Source: JAFGTP01 sp964472715
Lineage (GTDB): Bacteria > Fidelibacterota > UBA2242 > JAFGTP01
Reading direction: 5' to 3'
Assembly (NCBI GenBank): GCA_964472715.1
Contig: CAYYMT010000176.1
Coordinates: forward strand, 1-5,893
DNA: 5,893 nucleotides
Below the pieces are notes generated by a model that saw nothing but the letters and a program-made list of their open reading frames with translations, was not told the origin of the DNA and searched no databases. Positions 1-5,893 of the stretch are shown here, in pieces. Within the stretch, counting starts at the first letter, position 1. Each line of letters begins with the position of its first letter. The position numbers and the translations under genes are program-made.

Positions 1-151
1 ACACCCTCCTGCACCTCCCTTTTTAGGGAGGACTGGTTTGGGTCTGGCAATGACTACGAACATTCTAACCTGAGCAAATCAACAGATTGTCAAAGCGTGT
101 CCCCCTTAGAAAAGGGGGAACAAGGGGGTTGTGAAACGAATGCCAATGCAC
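1..151 (+). repeat. Interspersed two-hairpin repeat, copy A (left end cut by window)
   Basis: This is the first of four copies in the same orientation. The 137-bp core (1-137) has the same length in copies A, B and C, and similarity continues without indels to about 151. It contains two 18-nt perfect hairpins, each with a 7-bp stem and 4-nt loop: CCTCCCT/AGGGAGG with loop TTTT at 14-31, and CCCCCTT/AAGGGGG with loop AGAA at 101-118. A second AAGGGGG arm follows at 122-128. The middle of the core resembles copy C (GGTTTGGGTCTGGCAATGAC) more than B or D. The roughly 17 bp of left flank present in the other copies lie outside the window. It ends about 110 nt before the ssnA start. Its function is unknown; it may be a non-autonomous mobile repeat. 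Confidence 0.9.
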
Positions 152-180
152 CTCTCCCAAAAGTCCAGGATTTAACAATT

Positions 181-216
181 AACGCTCTCCGCAAACTCAG
201 CGCCCTCTGCGGTGAA
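181..216 (+). repeat. Short dispersed-repeat-like motif (CTCTGCG type)
   Basis: The segment contains CTCAGCGCCCTCTGCGGTGAA (196-216), reading like the short 'ctcagcgtcctctgcggtgaa' sequences scattered through many bacterial genomes (my recollection, not a search). A related sequence on the opposite strand occurs inside ygfK at 3624-3644, matching in 14 of 17 positions over the shared core. It is non-coding here. Two occurrences in one window are suggestive but not proof of a repeat family. Confidence 0.4.
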
Positions 217-250
217 CAAAAAAACACTCAACTCAAAATACTTAACAAAT

Positions 251-255
251 AAGGA
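251..255 (+). promoter_or_regulatory. Ribosome binding site of ssnA
   Basis: AAGGA lies 5 nt upstream of the ATG at 261, a workable Shine-Dalgarno match that supports this start. Confidence 0.65.
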
Positions 256-260
256 TATTT

Positions 261-1544
261 ATGCACGATCATTATATATTGACCAATGGGACAGTTACCG
301 ACGGATTTTCATTTCTTAAGGAAAATTGCTGGCTGGAAATAGCCGAAGGAAAAATCAAAAAATTTGGTGAACCAACCAAGTTTCAGGACACCGGTTCCAA
401 AAAAATCGATCTCGGTGGCAGACTAATACTACCGGGACTGTTAAATCCCCACCACCATCTTTATTCCGCGCTGGCGACAGGACTGGCTCCTATCGGTCCG
501 ATGAACAATTTCACACAAATTCTGGAAAATCTCTGGTGGCACCTGGATAAAACGCTTGATGAAGAATCCATTTATTACTCCGCCATCAACGGTTTGATGC
601 AATCGGCACGGTATGGTGTTACAACGATTTTTGACCATCACGCCTCCATGAGCCGGGTCAGCGGCAGTCTGGGCCTGGTTGAAAAAGCTTTTCGCAAAAT
701 CGGTGTAAAAGGTGCATTATGCTATGAAATTTCCGATCGCATGGGCGAAAAGTACCTGCAATCACAAATCAATGAAAACATCAATTTTTACGAAAACCAC
801 AGGGAAGATTCCCAAATAAAAGGCCTGCTGGGACTGCATGCTAATTTCACATTATCAGAAGAAACAATGAAAACCATTGCCGACCAAAAACCGGAGGAAT
901 TACCCATCCATATTCATTGCGGTGAGGATAAATCCGATTTTGATTATTGTCTTGAGCAAGGCTACAAAGGCCCGGTGCACCGCTTGTTTGAGCACGGATT
1001 ATTGTCCCGGGAGTCATTGCTGGCCCACTGTATTCATTTATCAGAAACCGATTATCAACTCCTGCAAAAATTCGAACCGGTGATCATCTCCAATCCGGAA
1101 TCCAATGCCAATAATAATGTTGGTCAAATGAATATTGATAAAATAGAAAATTATTTGCTGGGAACCGATGGTATGACCGGTAATATACCCGGCACCATGC
1201 GATCTCATTTTTTACAAAGGAAAGGAAATGTGCCTAACGCATTGAAAATTCTGTTTGAAAACCCGGCGCAGTTGATGAATCAATATTTTCCAAATTCCGG
1301 CACAATCAAAGAAGGATATGCGGCTGATTTTGCCATTACCAATTATATACCGGTAACGCCCATCGATCTCAACAATTTGTTTTATCACCTGATATTCGGT
1401 GTGCAGGGCAAGGAAATGTATATGACCGTTGCCAATGGTAGAATCATTTTTTCAGACAATGAAATTCTGTCGATTGATGAATCAGAAATGAATAAAGAGA
1501 TTACAAAAGTCGTCAACAAACTACATGAGAGATTTTATGAGTGA
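261..1544 (+). CDS. ssnA: SsnA-like amidohydrolase (metal-dependent aminohydrolase)
   Basis: A 427-residue cytosolic enzyme of the amidohydrolase superfamily (TIM-barrel hydrolases such as guanine deaminase and chlorohydrolases), close to the 442 residues of E. coli SsnA. Visible motifs: a metal-binding HxH in NPHHH (His64, His66), the SsnA-typical block LENLWWHLDKTLDEESIYYS (88-107), DHHAS (125-129), HIHCGED (His219 metal, Glu222), LAHCIHL (His256) and LGTDGMTGN (Asp303, expected metal/catalytic Asp). An EGYAADFAI motif near 351-359 is the usual C-terminal composite-sheet signature. All expected metal ligands are present, so it should be active. The substrate is not established for the family; deamination of a purine-like or related N-heterocycle is inferred from relatives and from the ygfK neighbourhood. 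No signal peptide is seen. ygfK follows with an 8-nt overlap, indicating translational coupling. Compared with the E. coli protein as I recall it, the loop after GTDG is shortened by several residues. Confidence 0.9.
   Translation: MHDHYILTNGTVTDGFSFLKENCWLEIAEGKIKKFGEPTKFQDTGSKKIDLGGRLILPGLLNPHHHLYSALATGLAPIGPMNNFTQILENLWWHLDKTLDEESIYYSAINGLMQSARYGVTTIFDHHASMSRVSGSLGLVEKAFRKIGVKGALCYEISDRMGEKYLQSQINENINFYENHREDSQIKGLLGLHANFTLSEETMKTIADQKPEELPIHIHCGEDKSDFDYCLEQGYKGPVHRLFEHGLLSRESLLAHCIHLSETDYQLLQKFEPVIISNPESNANNNVGQMNIDKIENYLLGTDGMTGNIPGTMRSHFLQRKGNVPNALKILFENPAQLMNQYFPNSGTIKEGYAADFAITNYIPVTPIDLNNLFYHLIFGVQGKEMYMTVANGRIIFSDNEILSIDESEMNKEITKVVNKLHERFYE
1527..1531 (+). promoter_or_regulatory. 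Ribosome binding site deciding the ygfK start
   Basis: GAGAG inside the 3' end of ssnA lies 5 nt before the ATG at 1537. The in-frame ATG at 1525 has no comparable site. Starting at 1537 gives MSDQLYPQPVEKLL, which aligns without a gap to the N-terminus of E. coli YgfK (MGDIMRPIPFEELL, from memory). Both points favour 1537. Confidence 0.6.
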
Positions 1545-4500
1545 TCAATTATATCCGCAACCTGTTGAAAAATTACTAAAAACAGTCCTTGATGGATTGG
1601 AAAAAGGCGTCGTTTTTGGCATTTATAACAGCCTGTTTTTTCAGCCTGACAAAGATGATCCATTCAAAACAAAATGGTTCCATCAAAACCTGGATACGCC
1701 GATTGGAATGGCTGCCGGTCCCCACACACAAATGGCGCAAAATATAATCGCCGGCTGGCTTTGTGGTGCGCGGTATATCGAACTGAAAACCGTCCAGACT
1801 TTAGACGAAATTGAAGTGTCCAAACCATGCATTGATATTTCCGATGAAGGCTATAATTGCGAATGGTCGCAGGAATTAAAAATTTATGAGTCTTACGAAG
1901 AATATCTCAAAGCCTGGATCATCATACATATTTTACAGCATGAGTTGGGAATGGCAAAATTAGATACCATCTTTAATATGAGTGTCGGTTATGACATGAA
2001 AGGAATTTTGCAGGAAAATGTGCAGTGGTTTTTTCGTAAAATGGCTGACTGTTCCGAAGAAAAAGCAGAAATGATTGCACAGATCAGCGATATTTATCCT
2101 AAAATTAAAGAGATCACTATTCCTGATAAAATTTCAGATAACATCACTTTGTCCACCATGCATGGGTGTCCTTCTGATGAAATCGAAAAAATCGGGCATT
2201 ACCTGCTGACTGAGAAACAATTACATACTTTTATAAAATTAAATCCCACATTGCTGGGACAGCAGGAAATCAATGATCTTTTACGAAAAATGGAATTCAA
2301 CACGGTGGTACCGGATGCGGCCTTTGAGCATGATATTGACTACCAGGCGGCTTCCAATCTGATCGAATCACTCCAAAAAGCGGCAGATGAACAAAAACTA
2401 ATTTTTGGAATCAAACTGACCAATACCCTGGAGTCCCTGAATCACAAAAATATTTTCGACAGCGACGCCATGTATATGAGCGGAAAGGCATTACATCCGA
2501 TCAGTATTAATGTAGCCCATAAAATACGACAGGATTTTCAGGACCTGCCACTCTCCTTTTGTGGNNNNNNNNNNNNNNNNNNNNNNNNNNNNNNNNNNNN
2601 NNNNNNNNNNNNNNNNNNNNNNNNNNNNNNNNNNNNNNNNNNNNNNNNNNNNNNNNNNNNNNNNATGTAGCCCATAAAATACGACAGGATTTTCAGGACC
2701 TGCCACTCTCCTTTTGTGGCGGTGTGACTGCTCAAAATATTGATGATGTACTTAAATGTGGCCTTGCACCGGTGACTGTCTGTTCGGATATTTTGAAACC
2801 CGGCGGCTATACGCGGCTATTGCAATACCTGGATAACATTGATCCCGATTATAAAACCATTGATTCCATTGAATATCTGAAGCACTATAAGGAAAAAGTA
2901 AAATTTGATCATAATTATTCCCACGAAGAAAAAAGTATAAAATCCTGGCGAAAACTCGGTGAATTCGATTGTATTTCCGCGCCCTGTATTGACAAATGCC
3001 CGACCCATCAGAATATTCCTGCTTACCTGGATTTCGTGGCCAATGACAAACTGGACAGAGCCCTGCAGACGATTCTCGAAACCAATCCCTTTCCGGCTTC
3101 TACCGGAATGGTGTGTGACCATTCCTGCCAGAGCAAATGTACGCGTATCAATTACGAAAGCGCGATCCGGATTCGTGACATCAAACGCTACATTGCAGAA
3201 AATGTAGATAAAATCCATCAAAATTTTTCTCAGAAACTGACTGATAAAAAAGTCGCCATTATCGGCGCCGGGCCATCGGGATTGAGTTGTGGTTACTATT
3301 TAGCGCTCATGGGCTGCCGGGTGGATGTTTATGAAACCAGGGCCTTTGCCGGCGGAATGATCGCAGACGCAATCCCTGATTTCCGTCTGACGGAATATGC
3401 CATTGATTACGATATCAAGCAAATCGAAAATATCGGTGTCAATATCCATTATAATTCCAAAATTGATGCAAATAAATTTGAACAGTTGCACCAGGAAAAT
3501 GATTTCGTTTACATTGCTGTCGGTGCGCAGAAAGCAATTCAGGCCAATATTCCCGGCCAAGAAAATGTTAAGGGATTTCTCGATCCGTTAAAATTTTTAT
3601 CTGAAGTTAAAAAACGCACCATTGCGAACGCAGAGGACGCAGAAAATCATGTTGTATTAGGGAAAAATGTAATCATTCTTGGCGGCGGCAATACAGCCAT
3701 GGATGTGGCGCGGACCGCCAGGCGACTGATCGGCAAAGATGAAAAGGTGACCATCGTCTATCGACGCACCCGCAATGAAATGCCCGCAGAGCAATCGGAA
3801 ATTGCGGCCGCGCTCGAAGAAAATATCCAGTTGATCGAACTGGCGTCACCGGCAAAAGTAATCAGTAAAAAGGGTAAAATCACAGCCTTGCAATGTCACA
3901 AAATGAAGTTGGAACACAATCCTGATTATGACCGGCCAAAACCGGTTATAATTCCGGACAAAGAATTTGATATTCCCTGCGATACAATTATTCCCGCCTT
4001 TGGTCAGCAACTGGATGTGGATTTTGTGGACAATGAGTTCCTGCAAGCCCGCGCTGCTGATACACTGGAAACCCATCTGGATAATGTCTTTATCGGCGGG
4101 GACGCCAATCGTGGCGCTTCTTTCCTGATCAAAGCAGTTGCCGATGGAAAAAACGTCGCCCGGGAGATTATGGCTAAATTAAATCTGGATTGGAAAGATG
4201 AAGAAACCAGAATCAAATCGACTCGTGAAGAACATCATAAAAAATTATCCCGCATCATTCCCGGTGTAATACCAAAAAGTATTCCGGTTGAGGAGCGTAA
4301 TTACAACGCCATTGTAGAATTACCCATGAACAAGGAAGAGGTCAAATCCGAAGCCGAGCGTTGTCTGAATTGCGATGAAATCTGCGATGTCTGCATCACG
4401 GTTTGTCCAAATCGGGCCAATGTCGGCTATGAAGTTGAGCCTTTTGAACTAGATTTACAGAAAATCATTGTTAAAAATGGTAAAACAGAAATTCTTTCTG

Positions 4501-4898
4501 ATGAATTTTTTAGAATTGAACAGAAATATCAAATTCTCAACATCGCTGATTATTGTAATGAGTGTGGGAATTGTACCACCTTCTGTCCCACTTCGGGTCG
4601 GCCTTTCATGGACAAGCCGCGGGTTGCCCTATCGGAAGAGAGTTTCTTTGCCATGGACAGCGGGTATTTTGTTCAGGAGGACGGGATCTTATACAAACGG
4701 GACCACCAGGTTTTCAGTTTAGTTGAAAATGCCGGCAACTTCCAATATTCAGGGGATAATTTTGTGATCATACTGAATAAGGATTTCAAAATTTTGGAGT
4801 CTGAGATTGATGTAGTGGATGAGTTGGTGATTTCGTTGCGGGATGCGGTGAAGATGAAGGTTGTTGGGGATGTTTTGATTGAAGGAAAATTTAAATAA
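1537..4898 (+). CDS. ygfK: YgfK-like Fe-S flavoprotein oxidoreductase ('putative selenate reductase' subunit), interrupted by an assembly gap
   Basis: A large multidomain redox enzyme, split here by 100 N. Removing 155 nt (the N run plus one 55-bp duplicate) gives one frame of 1068 residues; E. coli YgfK is about 1030. Residue numbers use that join. Residues 1-400 are dihydroorotate-dehydrogenase-like: AAGPHTQMAQN (59-69), TMHGCP (207-212), KLNPT (234-238), KLTNTL (293-298), LKPGGY after the join. Next comes a GltD/dihydropyrimidine-dehydrogenase type Fe-S helical domain with Cys427, 432, 436 and Cys475, 479, 483. The FAD motif GAGPSG is at 525-530 and the NAD(P) motif GGGNTA at 664-669. The C-terminal ferredoxin-like domain has Cys891, 894, 898, 901, 905 and Cys955, 958, 961, 965. 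No signal peptide or membrane helix is seen. The order suggests electron transfer from NAD(P)H through FAD and Fe-S clusters to a DHOD-like site reducing a heterocycle. The selenate-reductase name comes from E. coli genetics; a role in anaerobic purine catabolism fits the context better. There is a 9-residue insertion at 645-653. Confidence 0.9.
2510..2719. other. Scaffold gap with duplicated contig ends (assembly artefact)
   Basis: Positions 2565-2664 are exactly 100 N. The 55 bp before the gap (2510-2564) and the 55 bp after it (2665-2719) are identical. Two contigs therefore overlap by 55 bp, a common de Bruijn k-mer length, and were joined with a default spacer. Deleting 155 nt restores the ygfK frame (phase 1 before, phase 0 after, 155 mod 3 = 2). 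The joined protein runs SINVAHKIRQDFQDLPLSFC then GGVTAQNIDDV, matching the family with no missing residues. No real sequence is likely to be missing here. Confidence 0.95.
3624..3650 (+). other. In-frame 9-codon insertion in ygfK resembling a dispersed repeat
   Basis: These codons encode ANAEDAENH, placed just before the NAD(P)-binding GGGNTA motif. E. coli YgfK, as I recall it, has nothing here. The DNA has a near-duplicated 9-bp period (AACGCAGAG, GACGCAGAA). Its reverse complement, TTCTGCGTCCTCTGCGTT, resembles the intergenic motif at 196-213. The reading frame is preserved and the segment likely lies in a surface loop between the flavin and nucleotide-binding halves. It could also be ordinary loop-length variation. 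Confidence 0.4.
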
Positions 4899-4913
4899 TG
4901 TTCAAATTTATCA

Positions 4914-5081
4914 CTTCGAATATCGATTTTACACTCTCCTGCACCTCCCTTTTTAGGGAGGACTGGTTGAGGGCTGGCAACGACTTCGACCATTCTATCC
5001 TGGGCAAAACAACAGATTGCCTATACGTGTCCCCCTTAGAAAAGGGGGAACAAGGGGGTTGTAAAACTGATGTTAATATAC
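4914..5081 (+). repeat. Interspersed two-hairpin repeat, copy B
   Basis: A full-length unit of about 168 bp starting 15 nt after the ygfK stop: a left flank beginning CTTCG (4914-4930), the 137-bp core (4931-5067) and a 14-bp right flank (to 5081). Hairpins are at 4944-4961 (CCTCCCT/AGGGAGG, loop TTTT) and 5031-5048 (CCCCCTT/AAGGGGG, loop AGAA), with an extra AAGGGGG at 5052-5058. Positions 4948-5058 are identical over 111 bp to 5783-5893 in copy D, and differ at many sites from A and C. The first hairpin could weakly attenuate ygfK transcripts, but no T tract follows it, so I do not call it a terminator. Confidence 0.92.
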
Positions 5082-5102
5082 AATATTTTCCTGCTATTAA
5101 AT

Positions 5103-5107
5103 GGAGG
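5103..5107 (+). promoter_or_regulatory. Ribosome binding site of the DUF559 gene
   Basis: GGAGG lies 8 nt before the ATG at 5116, an excellent Shine-Dalgarno. It falls inside the reading frame that would start at the upstream ATG (5101), so 5116 is the better start. Confidence 0.8.
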
Positions 5108-5115
5108 AAAAATCC

Positions 5116-5517
5116 ATGACAATAACCTATAACCATTATCTAAAAAGATATGCCAGAAAGTTAAGAAAACAGGGCACCTATGCAGAAGTTTTACTTTGGA
5201 ATATTCTCAAAAGGAAACAAATAAAAGGTCATAAATTCACCCGCCAAAAACCAATTGACAAATATATTGTTGATTTTTATTGTCCAAAACTTCATCTGGC
5301 GATTGAAATTGATGGCATTACCCATGATGAAAAAACCAATGAAGATTTAATACGACAAAAAATTATAGAAAAACAAAAAGTACATTTTTTAAGATTTGCT
5401 GATCATGAAGTGAAAAAGAATCTTCAGGGCGTTTTTGAAGTAATTGTCGATTGGATAAATGATTATGAAAAATTGAATGGGATTGTTAATGATAATCCTG
5501 TTAATATTAAATGGTAA
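5116..5517 (+). CDS. DUF559-family endonuclease-like protein (Vsr-like, PD-(D/E)XK fold)
   Basis: A 133-residue protein recognisable as DUF559 (PF04480), a family related to very-short-patch-repair endonucleases. Diagnostic blocks in order: LRKQGTYAEVLLWNILKRKQ, GHKFTRQKPIDKYIVDFYCP, LAIEIDGITHDE and VHFLRFADHEV. The Asp of VDF, the Glu and Asp of EIDG and the following His are the residues expected at the nuclease metal site, and all are present. The length is normal for the family, so it looks intact. The N-terminus is basic and no signal peptide or membrane segment is seen. The gene is AT-rich (about 30% GC in the lines I counted) compared with ygfK (about 43-52%), suggesting separate ancestry. 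It sits alone, with repeat B ending 34 nt upstream and repeat C starting 15 nt downstream. Biological roles of most DUF559 proteins are unproven; DNA nicking or repair, or mobility of the flanking repeats, are inferences. Confidence 0.87.
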   Translation: MTITYNHYLKRYARKLRKQGTYAEVLLWNILKRKQIKGHKFTRQKPIDKYIVDFYCPKLHLAIEIDGITHDEKTNEDLIRQKIIEKQKVHFLRFADHEVKKNLQGVFEVIVDWINDYEKLNGIVNDNPVNIKW

Positions 5518-5532
5518 TTAAAATGTTCTATG

Positions 5533-5700
5533 CTTCGCTTATTAATTTTACACCCTCCTGCACCTCCCTTTTTAGGGAGGACTGGTTTGGGTCTGGCAAT
5601 GACTTCGGACATTTCATCCTGAGCAAAACAACAGATTGCCAAACCGTGTCCCCCTTTGTTAAGGGGGAACAAGGGGGTTGTAAAACACATACTAATGCGC
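5533..5700 (+). repeat. Interspersed two-hairpin repeat, copy C
   Basis: A full-length copy with left flank from CTTCGCT (5533), the 137-bp core (5550-5686) and right flank to 5700. Hairpin 1 is at 5563-5580, unchanged. Hairpin 2 is at 5650-5667, where the stem CCCCCTT/AAGGGGG is kept but the loop is TGTT instead of AGAA. The extra AAGGGGG is at 5671-5677. In its middle part it resembles copy A. It begins 15 nt after the stop of the DUF559 gene, the same distance as copy B after the ygfK stop. Confidence 0.92.
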
Positions 5701-5724
5701 AGTCTTTATATTGTACGAGTTTGA

Positions 5725-5893
5725 CTTCGCTCATTAATTTTACACCCTCCTGCACCTCTCCGTCGTATGCCGGACAAAGTTGCCTTTTTAGGGAGGACTG
5801 GTTGAGGGCTGGCAACGACTTCGACCATTCTATCCTGGGCAAAACAACAGATTGCCTATACGTGTCCCCCTTAGAAAAGGGGGAACAAGGGGG
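5725..5893 (+). repeat. Interspersed two-hairpin repeat, copy D (right end cut by window)
   Basis: The left flank (5725-5741) closely matches copy C (CTTCGCTCATTAATTTT versus CTTCGCTTATTAATTTT). The core starts at 5742. A 24-bp insertion at 5759-5782 splits the first hairpin. From 5783 to the window end the sequence is identical to copy B (111 bp). Hairpin 2 is at 5866-5883. Only 24 nt separate it from copy C, so C and D form a direct tandem-like pair. Confidence 0.9.
5759..5782 (+). other. 24-bp insertion within repeat D
   Basis: Relative to the other three copies, D carries 24 extra bases between CACCTC and CCTTTTTAGGG. The insert starts TCCG and contains CGGA 8 nt later, so it could form a small 4-bp stem of its own. 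It contains no target-site duplication I can define with confidence. It breaks the left arm of hairpin 1. Confidence 0.75.

Larger units (their letters stand above)
152..260 (+). other. Leader region before ssnA
   Basis: About 110 nt between repeat A and the first gene, with no convincing ORF. It holds a repeat-like C/G-rich motif (181-216) followed by an A-rich stretch (217-250) and the ribosome binding site. I see no clear sigma70-type -35/-10 pair, riboswitch or terminator. The operon promoter may lie here or inside repeat A, but the sequence does not decide this. Confidence 0.5.

Noticed and set aside
441..1083. Small ORFs inside ssnA in other frames
   Set aside because: They overlap a clear full-length amidohydrolase and show no family motifs or start signals.
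1525..1536. Upstream ATG at 1525 as the ygfK start
   Set aside because: It has no ribosome binding site and would add MRDF beyond the family N-terminus; the 1537 ATG has GAGAG at good spacing.
2510..2719. A genuine 55-bp tandem duplication or frameshifted ygfK pseudogene
   Set aside because: The 100-N length is a scaffolder default, the overlap is a typical k-mer length, and collapsing it restores a complete, well-aligned protein.
4944..5048. Hairpins after ygfK as an intrinsic terminator
   Set aside because: Stable stems exist but no T tract follows either one on either strand, and the same hairpins occur upstream of genes in other copies.
5059..5089. Promoter for the DUF559 gene formed by the repeat end (TTGTAA) and the following AT-rich stretch
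   Set aside because: Candidate -10 hexamers lie at poor spacing (about 12-14 or 19 nt), so the match is not better than expected in AT-rich DNA.
5101..5115. ATG at 5101 as the start of the DUF559 gene
   Set aside because: The strong GGAGG lies downstream of it, correctly spaced for the ATG at 5116.
4891..5842. Minus-strand open frames across repeats B, C and D (peptides with NQSSLKREVQ and LQPPCSP-type segments)
   Set aside because: They are translations of the non-coding repeat and its hairpins, lack ribosome binding sites, and overlap the DUF559 and ygfK ends; the same peptide fragments recur only because the repeat recurs.
4914..5893. CRISPR array
   Set aside because: Units are about 168 bp, divergent and irregularly spaced with a gene between them; there are no short repeats with unique spacers and no cas genes.

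Overview
The window looks like a metagenome-assembled contig from an uncultured bacterium of moderate to low GC. Hand counts of sample lines give roughly 43-52% in the main operon and about 20-37% in a small gene downstream. A run of exactly 100 N sits between two identical 55-bp copies of the flanking sequence, which is the mark of a scaffolder failing to merge overlapping contigs. Interspersed C/G-rich hairpin repeats of this style are common in uncultured Bacteroidota/Calditrichota-like and related lineages, but I cannot assign a phylum from the sequence alone.

Positions 1-260 hold one copy (A) of an interspersed repeat, a short stretch with a second, different repeat-like motif, and the ribosome binding site of the first gene. 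Positions 261-4898 are a tight two-gene operon. The first gene is an SsnA-type amidohydrolase. The second, overlapping it by 8 nt, is a large YgfK-type iron-sulfur flavoprotein with a dihydroorotate-dehydrogenase-like N-terminus, a GltD/dihydropyrimidine-dehydrogenase-like FAD/NAD(P) core and a C-terminal ferredoxin-like domain. ygfK appears broken by the N gap and a frame change. Removing the gap plus one 55-bp copy (155 nt) restores one uninterrupted frame of 1068 codons, so the gene is almost certainly intact. In E. coli and other anaerobes ssnA and ygfK lie among genes for anaerobic purine and related heterocycle breakdown and selenium-linked molybdenum hydroxylases. Here the deaminase/hydrolase and the redox enzyme probably act in one catabolic route.

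Positions 4914-5893 are accessory DNA: three further copies (B, C, D) of the same repeat, all in the same orientation, with an AT-rich gene for a DUF559 (Vsr-like, PD-(D/E)XK fold) endonuclease-like protein between B and C. The repeat unit is about 168 bp and carries two 18-nt hairpins, each with a 7-bp stem and 4-nt loop. A 137-bp core is the same length in A, B and C. Copy D has a 24-bp insertion in the first hairpin yet is identical to copy B over the next 111 bp. The repeats bracket both the metabolic operon (A and B) and the endonuclease gene (B and C). The possible association of a small nuclease gene with a dispersed hairpin family is the most interesting feature of the window.
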